A stretch of 64,000 nucleotides of DNA from Aphis gossypii. Its lineage: Eukaryota > Arthropoda > Insecta > Hemiptera > Aphididae. A program made the translations under genes and the position numbers. The DNA is taken from positions 44,245,260-44,309,259 of the forward strand of contig NC_065530.1 in the NCBI RefSeq assembly GCF_020184175.1, written 5' to 3'. This document shows, piece by piece, positions 41,792 to 54,558 of this stretch; within the stretch, counting starts at the first letter, position 1, and every line of letters starts with the position of its first letter. The notes below the pieces were generated by a model. That model saw only the letters and a list, made by a program, of their open reading frames with translations. It was not told the origin of the DNA and made no database searches.

Positions 41792-44700
41792 TATAGTTAA
41801 TTTCGGTTTATTGTTTTATTGATTATATAGCTTATAGATATTATTTTATTGATAATATATATATATATATTATTATATAAGCAAATTTAGAATTTATTAT
41901 TTTATTCTGTAACGAGAAAAATGATTTGTATATAAGTATATATTACGATTCGTAGAAAAAAAGTAGTTTAGGTACTAAAAAAAATGTTAAGAACTCGCCC
42001 TTTCCAGACTAATCCCCATTTATATTCCTGTGATTTTTCTATATTATCCTGTTTATCACATTTTTTCTTTCGCTGGTTATGGGGTTCCGTAAATAATACG
42101 TTTATTTATATTATATCACTTCTAGCAGGGGTCGAATGCATTTTTCATAAAAACGGTATATAGTCGGACGCGTGCAAAACTACGCATGTATACATATATA
42201 CATTTTATTCGTGTAATCCACGGGTCTGTGGCGACGGTGACTTATACTCCGCCGCCACTCTTGTCCGTTTTTCCTCCCACACTCTGCACCTTGTAGCGCC
42301 CACACCCATTAATAATACATGATCTGCTGCCACTGTGGAGGCTGAGGGTAGTTTACTATATTACCCAAGAAACCGTGCGTATATATAGAAAACGATTGGG
42401 TGTATACACACAGAATGTCAGAATGTCTATCTCGGTTTTCCACCCCCATCGCGTCATCATCCCCGCAGAAGCGTTCTCATCATCCTTATACCACCAACAC
42501 TTATCCCGCGGTACAATAATACATGGCGATGGTACGTTTTAATTTATTCATAGAAACGATTATCGCGGTCGTGGCGCGGCTGCTTGTGATGAATGCTTGG
42601 GGACTTAGGATGCGACCGAAAATATATATATAAGTATATGTTTGTGGAAACAAACCGTGTAATTCGACTGCAATTGTGTATAAGCGGATTTTCAAACTTC
42701 CGTAAATAAAGATTTTGGCGTTCTGATTATCCCGGGGAGGCGACAAAGACGAGATTGTTCATATTTAGTCGTTATACGATGGGTGAGGTGGTAGGGTAGT
42801 TCGTCGTCGAATGCGCACGTTACGTGAGTAATACAATGACGAATACTTACGTATATTTTAATTCAGGATGGTTGTCAGTGTAGCTGTGTAAGAATAAAAA
42901 CAACCGAAGTAATGGCTATTAAATTTCACAAAACGAATGAAATAGGTAATTTTTTTACGATGTATTTACTATATACAGTCAGTCGAATTTATAAATTAAA
43001 CAAACCACAAATTACAGTCTAAACTGTAAAAATAAAATACTTTCGATAAAACAAATGATACAATTATGTGTATTACATAATGTTTTTATTTTTTTTAATT
43101 TATCACATTCTTCATAAAATGTATGTATTAAAAATAATTTAATACGTGCGTATTATAGTATATATTATGTAATGCACGTGTATCACTGTAAAACATTTTA
43201 TCGTTGGTTCTAACAATAATATTATAGTAGTCATAGTGTTTTGTAACTTACTTTTTCGAGTAATAAAATAAAAATATTAAACATTTATTATTGAATGGAA
43301 AGAATATAACAAAACACATATGAACAATACGTTATGGCCTACAAGAATAACCTTTACGCTTTTGAAAAATAAAAAAAAAAGTATACTTGTGTATAATCCA
43401 CAAGGTTTCGTTGATATTAAAACCCCAAAACTGAGAATGGCCAACTGGCAACTGCGTACTCTAAAACTAAACCCTACACTTTAAACAACAATCGGTAGTT
43501 AAAAAAAAAAATGTAACCGGGGATGAAAAAATAAAACGAGTGGGTATTATTCAGTTTTGGTATTATTTTATTTTTTTTCCGTTTAACCGGGATTTACATA
43601 AAACTATATCTTGAATGACATTGCACCTCACCGGAATAAATCAACCATGAAAAGATTCATATTCAAGTCACGGCGAGGAATCCAACCCAAATGTTTTTTC
43701 CCATAATGTGTAATTGAAGCTTTTAATATTGTTATATACATGTGTGTGGTTTTTTTTCACATTTTTTTCTCTTGCCCTCTCCCTCACGTCTACGCTTATA
43801 TCCCATAACCCTTTCTGATACATAGAATACGTGTGTATCCTCTCACTCTCCTACCCCCTTCCGCTAAACGCTCAGCTTAATTACTCATCCTTGGGCAAAA
43901 CCCCTGGCGTCCCTTTAATGCTCACATCTCATGTGGATTCACGACCTGGCAAACAACCGTCGGCTGCGGGGTAAAACATTGGCATGTCCCGACGGTAAAT
44001 GGTTTAAAGTGAAAACATTTTCCAGATAGTTAGCTTAAAATATTTCATTTTTTATTTAAATAAAAACTCCAGAGTTTTTTCATACCTTTAGTAAAAAAAA
44101 AAAAAACTTCAGCAATAATAATTATTATTTTGTAAGTTACAATATGTAGTATAGAAACAAACATTGTGATGGAAAAATGTTGATTAAAGTTGAAATATTT
44201 ACATTTTTATCGATTATTTATAAAACAATATTTTAAATATATATTCCTTAAATTAACTACTTTTTAAATTATAGATATAACTTTAAGTTATATTATGTAA
44301 TTATGCAACATTTAGATTTATATAAACGCTCAAAAATATTAAAAATTACCTTATAAAAATATAATAAATTTAATACACGATGGTACAAATAATATCCTTG
44401 CTTTAAATTGCTTATATAATAAAAGAGATTATATATCGATTAAATCGGCCAATAATAATTCAAATATTTCTTAAGTATAATAATTATATGGCATATGCTT
44501 TTAAATCGTTAACAATAAAGAGCAATATAATAAAAATTACAAAGCAAGATAAATAATATTGAAACCAAAATAGCCCTTAGTTATATTATGTATCAATGTT
44601 AAATTATGATATGAGTAATTTATAAATGATGTACTATAGTCTATAATCATACAAATTAGGAAATTGTTTACATTATAATTAAATATCATAATAGTATTAA

Positions 44701-46082
44701 TATTAGTATATATATTATTTTACTTTTTATTACAATATCAAGGTCAAATTATATTTACAAATAGATACAAATACAGTTAAATTCTAACTTAATCGTTTTG
44801 AAAATTATAGACATTTTAAAATACAAGAATCTGATAGTATATTATGTAATTAATTAATTTATCAAACACTCTGATCCTATTCTTAATTTTAATGGAATAT
44901 ATTTTAATAATTATTAAGCATTTTATAAATAAGCTTCGGTTATTTCATTATCATTCTGTATAGGTACCCGTTCATACTATATATTGTTGTAAGTTGCACT
45001 TACGTACTTCAAGACTAATATTTGAACGACCTTAATGTCTGACCATTGACTAAATAATATTTTTAAACAAAATTACATTAGATAATACACTAATATAAAA
45101 TGATTATCATTTCAGCGGTATTAAATATTGTAATAATTTTACAATTTCAATTTTCAATTGTACATTAAAATAATTGTAATAATATCTGTTTACATGATGT
45201 GTGGAAGTGTAAAATGTATATACCTAGTGTTATAAACGCTTTTAAAGTGTGGGAAGTAATATTTATTACCTCTACAATTCTACATAATATATTAATATAT
45301 ATTTGTTTAAACAATTGCCTGTTATACTTTTTGTTTCTACGTCTCTTACGATATCAACTATTATGTTTAATTAAATTAATCAAAATCGTGGATTTCATTA
45401 TTTTTATAATACCATAAAATATGTCGTTTATAAATTTAATAATTTATCTTAATTATTACATATTTATTAATCATAAATATTTTGACAAGTGATTTATTTA
45501 GTAAAATTGTTTTCATATTATGTAGGAGTTTATTATGGTGACTATTTGTCAAAAAGTTACTATAAATATTACATTTTACAAATATTTATTATTATAATAA
45601 TAGTGAGCTAGTACTCGTACTTAACTCAACCAAGATTTGAAACAAACTTTAAAACTCTTAGGGATAGGTACCGGACAATGATGGGTAACCCTGTGGCGGT
45701 TTGCATTTGTGGGATTTGTGGCTAGTCCACTATCTCTCGAAACTCTTAAACGTTTTCAGAGTATCAAAATTATATTTACAGTACTAGAATACTTAATATT
45801 ATACTTCGATAATAAAAGTCTGATATAATAACTGAACGTCGTTGTTGTTGATTTTTTTTTATACTATTTAGTAAACAAAAGTATAGTACTTATGTATTAT
45901 ATTATGTTTATTTATTTAATATTTTACAATATCATTAAAATGGTCTATTATTATTTATCTTATGATTTTTTTTTTTATTATATTATTTTAAAACGTAATG
46001 CTTTAATTATTTATTTGATGCTAATAATTATGCGTGTATACAAAAGTTATAAGAAGATCTTCTTATATAGTGGTAAGGAGTA
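41792..46082. other. Intron DNA with islands at 42120-42850 and 43380-44000
   Basis: The first island carries CpG and C-rich sequence (42230-42500). The second has CTCTTGCCCTCTCCCTCACG and other pyrimidine-rich parts near 43770-43870. Otherwise low-complexity AT; no gene seen. Confidence 0.35.
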
Positions 46083-46485
46083 TTCAGTGTAAGGGGGTTG
46101 GGGGGAGATAAAACTTGCCAAGAAGTTGGATGGCCAGACACGACTCTGTACTTTGAATAATCCCTAAACCCGACGAAAACTTCACACTACTCTCTCACTG
46201 AGCTTCCCAAGACAGTATTTAGTCAATGCACATACCCACCCGCCTTCCATTCATCACGAACGCCCTAGCCCTAGGTAAGTTCAAGAGGGTGCGATACGAC
46301 GTCCTTAATTGAAGTGCCTCGTTCAATGTCCTCTATAATAATACCATAAGACGAGGAGGGTCCTTCACTTTGTGGGAATTCGAACCTGACGGCCGCAAAC
46401 TTGCCGATAAACTAAATTTTATAATTCCCTGGGCATGACCCGCACACTTTCTCGTCCGCTATTCCTTACACTTAACTACGTATAT
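46083..46485. repeat. Higher-GC, sharply bounded repeat-like block
   Basis: About 400 bases of near-balanced composition sit between very AT-rich flanks, with abrupt edges. The block lacks long open frames and contains CCTAGCCCTAG and a plus-strand CCTAG|GTAAGT donor-like site at about 46272. A TTCGAACC word at 46378 is not part of a tRNA. It reads like a dispersed repeat or LTR fragment, but I cannot name a family. Confidence 0.35.
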
Positions 46486-49400
46486 TAAACATCACATTCA
46501 TTAAAATTCCAAACTTGTTAGACCAATACATTATTATATTTGAAGATTTATAGGTGAATTAGTTTTTTGAAACAAATGTATCAGCATAATCATATTGCGA
46601 ATGTTAGTTAAATATGCATTTTTTAATAAATACCCAAAATGTATAACATTATAATAACCTGTTAAGAAATGTTTAAAATATAATTGAGCAAAAAAAAAAA
46701 AAATTGCTTACACAAATTAAATTATTTAAAATTAGTTATTTATAGCATGTTTACTGTTTATCTATATTTAAATATATGTTCTCTCCAAATAATACATTAT
46801 TTTGTAGGTTTTTATTTTTTATTTTAGGGTATCGGTATTTAAATGACATTACATGATTTATATAAAAACCCTATAAGAAAGTTATTCTATTATTTTAAAT
46901 TACGAGTACAAAGACAACATTAAATAATAGTAGATAATATTATTCTCCTTAAAACCCTAAGCTTTCAATAACACAAAGTTATTTAAGTAAATACAAATTA
47001 TAAATATATTGTACAGTTAAGCAGTTTCAATGTGGTGTGGGTATGAGAAAAATATAAATAGTCCTCAATATTAATATAAATTTGTATGAAAGCAAATTTA
47101 CTTGTAAAATAAAATATAAATAGGTTTATTAGCAAGTTTTATGATAATAATATACACGAGTTGGCATGTACATTGTACATATTATACGCAGTTTTATTAG
47201 TATTTCTATGTAGTAGGTACAATATATTATATTATATTCGTTGATTGTAAATGAAATACCCGAGCGCGAACAATATAATATGAAATCATATCTCGACGCA
47301 CTCGCAGACTTAAATGTCATAAACACGTTCTTATACACAATCTCTGGTCTAATCTAAACTTCTTACAGTTAGCGAAGTGACTTAAAAGTAGTTATAGAAG
47401 GAATGCGGTGATGCCCAATGTAGCGCGTATATATATATGATAATAATATTATACATATTATATAATCGTACGCATAATAATAATATATTGTAATCGGATC
47501 CCAAAGCATTGGCGTAAGAAAGGGGGAGAGGAGAAGGACCACCATCACCGCCACTAAACGGCCGAGGATATTGGGATACGGTCCGGAGCTTGGATACCGT
47601 GGCCGGGCGGGGGAGGCGGCGTAATTAGCGCAGTCTGGCTTTTACATTCCCTGCGTTATCTAACTGTTACAGCGAGAAGTCCGGGGCATTGTCAACAAAC
47701 TGGGATGGAGTGGAGTAGTATATGGGTGGATAGGGCTACAGGACACAAGAAGGGAGGAAAAGGACCGTACAACAGATAACGACCTCTCTATTAACACCCT
47801 CCATCGAGGGCCTAAATACAAATTAAACTCGCCCGTATCGGTCACCAAGGATTATGCGCTACGTTTTCATTTTCAAATTAGATACAACCCGGTACCCCGT
47901 CCTACTTCTCGTACACCCGACCATTCCTGTGTAACTACGGTTTTATCGGGATAGAATTTGTATAGGTTGAATAAAAATGCATTTTTTTCTTTCTTTTTTT
48001 TTTTGTATTCATTTTTAAATTAAAATATAATATAATATGCAGATAAGTTCAATTTCAGTATTTCACCCTTTCTCTCGTTGTTTAACTGGAAAATTGAAAA
48101 TTATAAAAAAAAATAATGATAGCTGCAGAAGAGAGCATGCACACTGTAAACAGAGAGATAAAGCTTCCTTTAATTTACTTTTGATGCATTATTGTTTTTT
48201 TTTTTTCAGGAATTGTCACATCATTTTTAGTCATTAAAATGATGCGTATAATATATTTGATTTGATTTTTTCACAATAAAAGTTTAAAACTTTAAAATTA
48301 TCGAATCATCTTTGTTATGTGTGTTGTATAACATGGCAAACATGCACACATAATAAACTAAGAATATCAGTTGTATATAAAATCTACATATTATTATGTA
48401 AATTTAATATTATTCGATTTCGTTTCCTGCAATAAATATTTTTATATCGATGCATTAGACGACGCGTGTAGCATATGTGTAAAAATATTATTATACCTAA
48501 CTATCTAAAGGTATTCTTTTTGTAATTCGTGTATTTTATATTGATAGCAATAACAATACTCGCGGCCGGTCGTGTGTATACAATAATAACAACGATATAA
48601 TACAGCAGAAGCACCGCCGCAGACGTGTCAAGACGATATTCGCCCTGCGACATAGAGCTGAATATTGAGGGGAGAGAGTAGAATATCGCAATGGTATATT
48701 ACAAAATATATATATACACACGCACGATGATATGCGTCGTTTTTCATTCAGAGTTTTTATATTGTATATGTGCATCGGACGCAATACAATATAATACATA
48801 AAAATACGTATAGATAGTGTATTATTATAATGGTCACACGCGTGTTCTACAAATGTCACATCCCTCCCTCTAACACCACCATCCAACGGCCAATATACCA
48901 ATATATATATACCTACACAATCGATGCGTGTATATTTATATAGTGCCCTGCGACAAGACGCATAGCAGTAATGCGTATTATACTGCATTATAATATACGA
49001 TCTCTTCACCGACCCCACCTCCGCGATACGAGATTTGAATTACAATATCTATCGGCAAACAATATATAATGAATAACTACTGGCGACGGTGGGGTAGTGT
49101 TGGAAGCGTCACGATAGTAATAATAATGTTCGCTGCGTTGCCGTAGTTTACAGCACCTGTGACTGCCCCGCGAGTCAGTCGCCCTTGCTCGTATATTATA
49201 ATATGTATGTATACACAACAGGGGTCACATACTGGACACGTATACCGGTATATAGGTTCTCCTTCACCCTCTCACATACATACCATGCCACTTAATATAG
49301 GTATATAACAATAACAATATATATATATATATATACTTAATAATAATATAATATAGTGTCTTTTCGATTTTCACAATTTTAACGGGAACTATATTATTTT

Positions 49401-50254
49401 CACCCGAGTTCCTGTAATATTCGCAAGACTTAATACTGAGATTCTCCAACAATAATTTGACCCACAGTTGGATTAAAGATAAATAGTTATAAGTTATAAT
49501 ACGATAAAACGTTATGTCTCTCTTATGATAGATAATAAAAATAAGTATTAGATTAATTTGCAAACTAAGTTCTTCCCGCAGATTTCTTTGAGACCAATAA
49601 AATTTTAGACCGATAACTGAAAAAAAAACACTAGTACGACATAAAGGTATATAATATCATGAACCGACTAGTAAATTACAATTTAAACACGTGAGTTACG
49701 ATCAACTATACATTGACGTAATATTGTATAAATTATAACACAACAATATAGTCCCTCATCGAATAGATAACTATTGTGCACGCACAAAACTGACGATTCT
49801 TCGGTTAACATAATATAACCCACCAACGTCAGTAAATATAATATTATTATTACAAAACATGATATCATTCAAACGCACGCTGCTGTCCGATTTCCATATT
49901 GTGAGTAATGATTTATACGACTCGTCTGGGGTGCTGTTGTAGTCTGCACCCTCACCACTCGTTTCAGATGTGTTACACTCACCAGTCGCCGTTAAACATA
50001 TTATTTTACAGTCATTCAAAATTTGCTTCAAAGACCGGTGGAAATTATATTATATCATTGGGGGTTCTTACACACTCGACAACTGTTAATTTAAATAGTA
50101 GGTAACGTGACATTCAGACTATATTTAGACTCTGAAGACATATCGGAACATTTTCATTACGTTTTGGGTAGATTGACGTAAATCATGACGATAAACAGAG
50201 CTAAATATTAAGGCAATTAGAAGTTAGAACCATAATATGTATTTCACATTAAAT
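46486..50254. other. Intron DNA with islands at 47390-47960 and 48530-49270
   Basis: The first island has GTGGCCGGGCGGGGGAGGCGG near 47600. The second holds CpG patches and TA repeats, and a 160-codon minus frame (49018-48536) rich in Tyr, Cys, Arg and Ile. I recognise no domain in that frame and read it as a chance opening. Confidence 0.3.
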
Positions 50255-50430
50255 GAGTGGTCTTCAAACTTTTTTGGCAACAGGCCATTTTCTCACAGGT
50301 CACATTAATTGTACTAAAAACATTTACTAAAATAATTAAAAACGTATAAGAAAATATAAAATTAACTCAAAAAATGTGATAAATAAAGACAAGATTTTAT
50401 TAATTTATTAACCCAGATAGAAGATCACTA
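50255..50430. mobile_element. Decayed hAT-like nonautonomous element
   Basis: The left end reads GAGTGGTCTTCAAAC followed by TTTTTTGG and a GGCCATTTTCTCACAGGTCACATT-like subterminal region, close to the CAGTGGTTCTCAAACTTTTT ends common in hAT elements. The right end GAAGATCACTA pairs with the left end at 9 of 11 positions. The presumed target duplications no longer match well, so this would be an old copy. The interior is AT-rich and noncoding. Confidence 0.5.
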
Positions 50431-53049
50431 TACTGAAATGGTATACAACAGTGTAATTTTATTTTTTTTTTTAAATAATACCAGATTTGATTATTATAGT
50501 ACCCACAACATTTTTCACGTACGTATTCGTCCAAATTTTTTTTAGATCATATAAACTATCTGCTATTTTATGTCCCCTTTAATTCAGCTCAACCAAAAAT
50601 AATAAAATAGACATTGAGAGTGGTTTCTTTGCCGAGAGAACAGTCTATATAAATAAATCGCTCACGAAAACATTCAACTGCGTGACGTGTGTCGACACTC
50701 GACACATGGAATAAATGTGTATAATATACGCTTCCTATTATGAAGTATTCAATGGCTTTCAAACAATGACTCAGGCGCGCTTTAATCTTATATTTTTTGT
50801 AGTCTTACTATTGAAACTAAATTATATTTCATATATCGTCCCGACAAAAACATGCGTAATTTTGACGAATTTTGAGTAGAAAAACTTCTAAAATACCTAC
50901 ATTACTCAATGATAAAAATATTCAATAGTTACCCCCACAGTGTATATATCTAGTGATATTATTAGATTTGTTGGTTGGAAGTTAGAAAGGTAGAACTAGG
51001 GCTAGTACCGAATTTATTTCCTGGCTCCTACACCACTAGCCGAATCGTTTTCCATAAAAAAAAAAAAGGTTAGGTGAGCTGGATTGGTTCCCATTTTTGA
51101 TTTTGTTAAGTATACTGTTACCAAACTGATATTATTAAAATATAATGATTATTTGTGATATAAAGTCATATGTATATGTACTTAAAAACTATACGGCAGA
51201 TTACGTTAATATGGGACACTCACGAAATTAAATTATGTGAAAAATAGGAAGGTAAATGAGCGTTCTCGGGCACTCGACCATCTTATTGCTAAAAACGGGA
51301 ACTAACTCAACCATTACTGGGATACATCACAAATTTAAAAAAGAACCAATTCAGCAAATCTCAATAAAATATTTTTTTTTTCAAATCAAAATCGGCCAAA
51401 CGTGAATCATTTCAGCTACACTGAGAACGGGAAATATACATAATTATTATGTAGTATGAAGATGAACAAATAAAACATTCTAGAGTTATTGTTTTTTTTT
51501 TTTTTTTTTGTCACATCGTCTGAAATGATTGTATACCGTACAATAGATACTCAATATAAAATATAATATATAACACAAACAAAGGTGAATGTATTTTAAT
51601 ATCATTTTTCGATAAACTATTGCATATTTTATACTATACGTATAGCATGCGCCACTGATGATAATAATAATAATAATACGCTCTGCTTTCGGCGAGCACA
51701 TCGAACCGTTATATAGATATATTAATATTGTAATAGCAGATATCATATGATTTTATATAATATTATACAGTCACACGCACGCGCTGTTCGTTTTCATATT
51801 ATTAATATACGTATACTTTATTACCGTGGGGGTGTTAGCTGTGGGTCATTTATATCGGATACGCTCGGGTTTATCGAGAAATGATGTACAGGATCGTGTG
51901 TGATACATATATATACATACTCACAATATAATAACTATAGTTTTTATACGAATGGCTGTAGGTGCGTATTATATATTATATATTATATTGGCAGCTGTTG
52001 TCGGCCGAGCGGGACGAAAAAGCTACACAAAACACGGTATAATCCTGCAGCATCAAATATTATTATTATCATTTCGTTGTTAAATCTCTCGCCGTGGTAC
52101 CTGAAATATTATTATTATTATGATGTATTCGAGAGCTGGCGTCGAAGGGGTCACGTTTTCAAGTCATTATCAGCGTGTTTAATGTATATATTATATTGTA
52201 TATTGAAGTATTAATAATCCATAATCCTCGCACCCGTCCGTTCGGTTGTGCGTTCGATTTTTGATACTCGAAAACGGTAGGAATGTATTTAATATTATAC
52301 ATATTATAATGTTTATGTGTATTATTGTTTTTATTTCACCGACAGCCCGAACGATTAAATCGACATAGCCGTACAGTAATATGTTATAACAATGCTTTAC
52401 ATTATTCGGTAGGTACTTATGCATTGCCCGTAAATATCGACATTAATTCACCGGCTAGGTACTCATATTATTATGATACTAGCTATATATACCGTTACCT
52501 GCGAGTATTTTGATATATATCCATTTCGTTTGCATAATAATATAATATTATAATTACGTTTTACGTACCTATACAACGAAAGTATATTATGGTACAACGT
52601 TATTTAATCCAAAATAATAAAAATTTAATAAAAAATATAGACCTTTTAATTAGATTGGGCCATTTTATTGGGTCAAAGAGTCACAACGGAAAGATACAGT
52701 AAGAAATTTTATCGATTTCAGTTCTGCTCTTAGGAGTTTATTTGAAGTTTTAATTTTTAAACTATTCTCCTATATAATATCTACAATATACTTAAAAGTT
52801 TATACTTAACTAATATTTTAATTGTCGATTTGATAAAAATGTAAATTATTAGAAAATATTTATTTAACATAAATATAGTGCATTTTCTAGTATTTTTTTT
52901 TTTTTTTTGGCCATCTTCAAATATTCAAATAACGTTGTAAATAATGTTTGTAAAGACAAGCGAATCAAACGAATAGATTATTGTTTAGATAATTAGATAT
53001 AATATTACTGTGTTGTTTTCAAAGTTACGTTATTAAGAACACTCATTAA
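50431..53049. other. Noncoding DNA with mixed island 51230-52480
   Basis: Patches of higher GC alternate with ATA repeats and poly-T runs (51490-51510, 52890-52910). An inverted pair GGGCTAGTACCG/CACTAGCC lies near 51000-51045. No gene is supported. Confidence 0.35.
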
Positions 53050-53330
53050 TAGAGTTAGGATGTTGATGACTTTTGCATTTTTTTTCCTTTAATTCTATAC
53101 GATGCTATCTTAGTTAAAAATTTGTTTCATGTTCCCCTGATGCAGAATATTCTAATTTTATTTTGCATTATTTTGCATATTTGGGCATTTTTAGCTATAA
53201 ATGCATTTTTGGTGTTTTTTTACGTCATTTTTCAACATTTTTAAGTCATTTTTTCATAATTTTGGTCTTTTTTGTAGTTTTTGTACAATGTGGAGTCATT
53301 TTTCTCAAATTTTAAATTTTAAAGAAAATT
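53050..53330 (+). repeat. Degenerate TTTTGCAT/TTTTTNGTCAT repeat
   Basis: Irregularly repeated words (TTTTGCATT, TTTGCATATTTGGGCATTT, AAATGCATTTTTGG, GTCATTTTT) recur with loose 15-25 base spacing. The strong strand asymmetry (T-rich plus strand) suggests a decayed tandem or dispersed repeat. No gene is supported; the overlapping open frame is low-complexity Phe/Ser. Confidence 0.4.
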
Positions 53331-53640
53331 TGTATAACATTAAAAAAAATAATGGATATTTTAGAATTGAAAATGATTCTTTGTATTTTATATTTCTATG
53401 ATATTTCTAAATTTATAAAAAAATTTCACTATACTGTAGTAAATACACAAATACTTATTATCTGTACAATATCGGTCGTAAATGTAATTATATTGGCTAG
53501 GTGTTACCACTGGGTAACTTTCCTAATCTTAAGACTCATCATTGTTATTTATTGTCACTTATCAAACTTATTCATTGTACAAAACTGTATAGATTTTAGA
53601 TTACTTAAGTAAAAAAATATAAAAAAGATGTTAGTACGAT

Positions 53641-54280
53641 TAGATATGTATATTAAAAATACAACGTGATAGTCGCGTGACAGACGGGGGAATCGTTGCG
53701 CCGAGAGTGCCGCTGTGCCTTTTGTCAGTTGCTCAGTTTTTAACCGTTGTTACCGCACAATTGTAACCGCGATGGCGGTATCGTGTGAAAATTAGAATAT
53801 CGCGCATGTTAAATGGTCTGGAAATGCCTGCGTTATGTGGTGTTGCTATATGTATATTATTTACACAGCATAGTACAATAACGTCGCTGCAGCGATATAT
53901 GTATGTGAGTGTGTTTGTGTAGGTACAGACCATCGCAACCGATACAGTCGTAGTTGTACGAGTAAAAGGGTTGACTTTAATTTGGTTTTTTTTTTATTTT
54001 CACCCGTTCTTCCATTTGGCCCGCGATGCGTTTTATTAAACGCGAAAGGGTTGGCGTTCGCCCGTTTATGCGATTGTCCCGCCGATAAAAATCAGCAATT
54101 AAAGCGCCTTCATTAAGACTCCGGAACACGCTATATACATATACGTACACCACAGTAATATAATATATATATATATCAGCCGAGTATTGGACTTATGCGT
54201 CTTTGTTATCATTGCACATACTAATCCCGTGAGAGACATGCGATCGAACTATTTGAATAGAGGGTGTAAAAGAATATTTT
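53641..54280. other. CpG-containing island
   Basis: Higher-GC block with CGTGACAGACGGGGGAATCG, GCGATGGCGGTATCG and CGTTTATGCGATTGTCCCGCC words, bounded by AT-rich DNA. No domain-bearing frame. Candidate regulatory element or alternative first exon. Confidence 0.3.
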
Positions 54281-54534
54281 CGACTCCGCGTGACATAGTC
54301 GTATTTTTAATACATACTGTGCTGTGTAAAATCTATGAATAAGAAAATGGATTGGATGTTAAAATCATAAGCCATATAGAAATAAAAATTAAACATTTAA
54401 CATTTCAAATGTAAAAATAATTTAATGATAAACCATAAATCCGTTAAATATTAAATGGTGCGTATATTCTGGTTAGAATAATTTAGAACATTTTTTTTTT
54501 ATAAATTAACTAAAAAAAATAAGGAATATGTTGA

Positions 54535-54558
54535 ATATATATATATATATATATATAT
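54535..54558. repeat. (AT)12 microsatellite
   Basis: Uninterrupted AT dinucleotides. Similar tracts lie at about 54703-54724, 55196-55217, 49317-49335 and 34133-34148. Confidence 0.95.

Noticed and set aside
46370..46395. TTCGAACC word as a tRNA T-loop
   Set aside because: Flanking bases do not form the T stem or acceptor stem, and no D or anticodon arm is present.
48536..49018. 160-codon minus open frame as a gene
   Set aside because: It spans TA repeats and a mixed-composition island, and the translation has no domain and repeat-like Tyr/Ile/Cys runs.
51645..51665. CGCCACTG as the right end of another hAT MITE
   Set aside because: No CAGTGGCG partner in the right orientation with a matching 8-bp duplication was found upstream.
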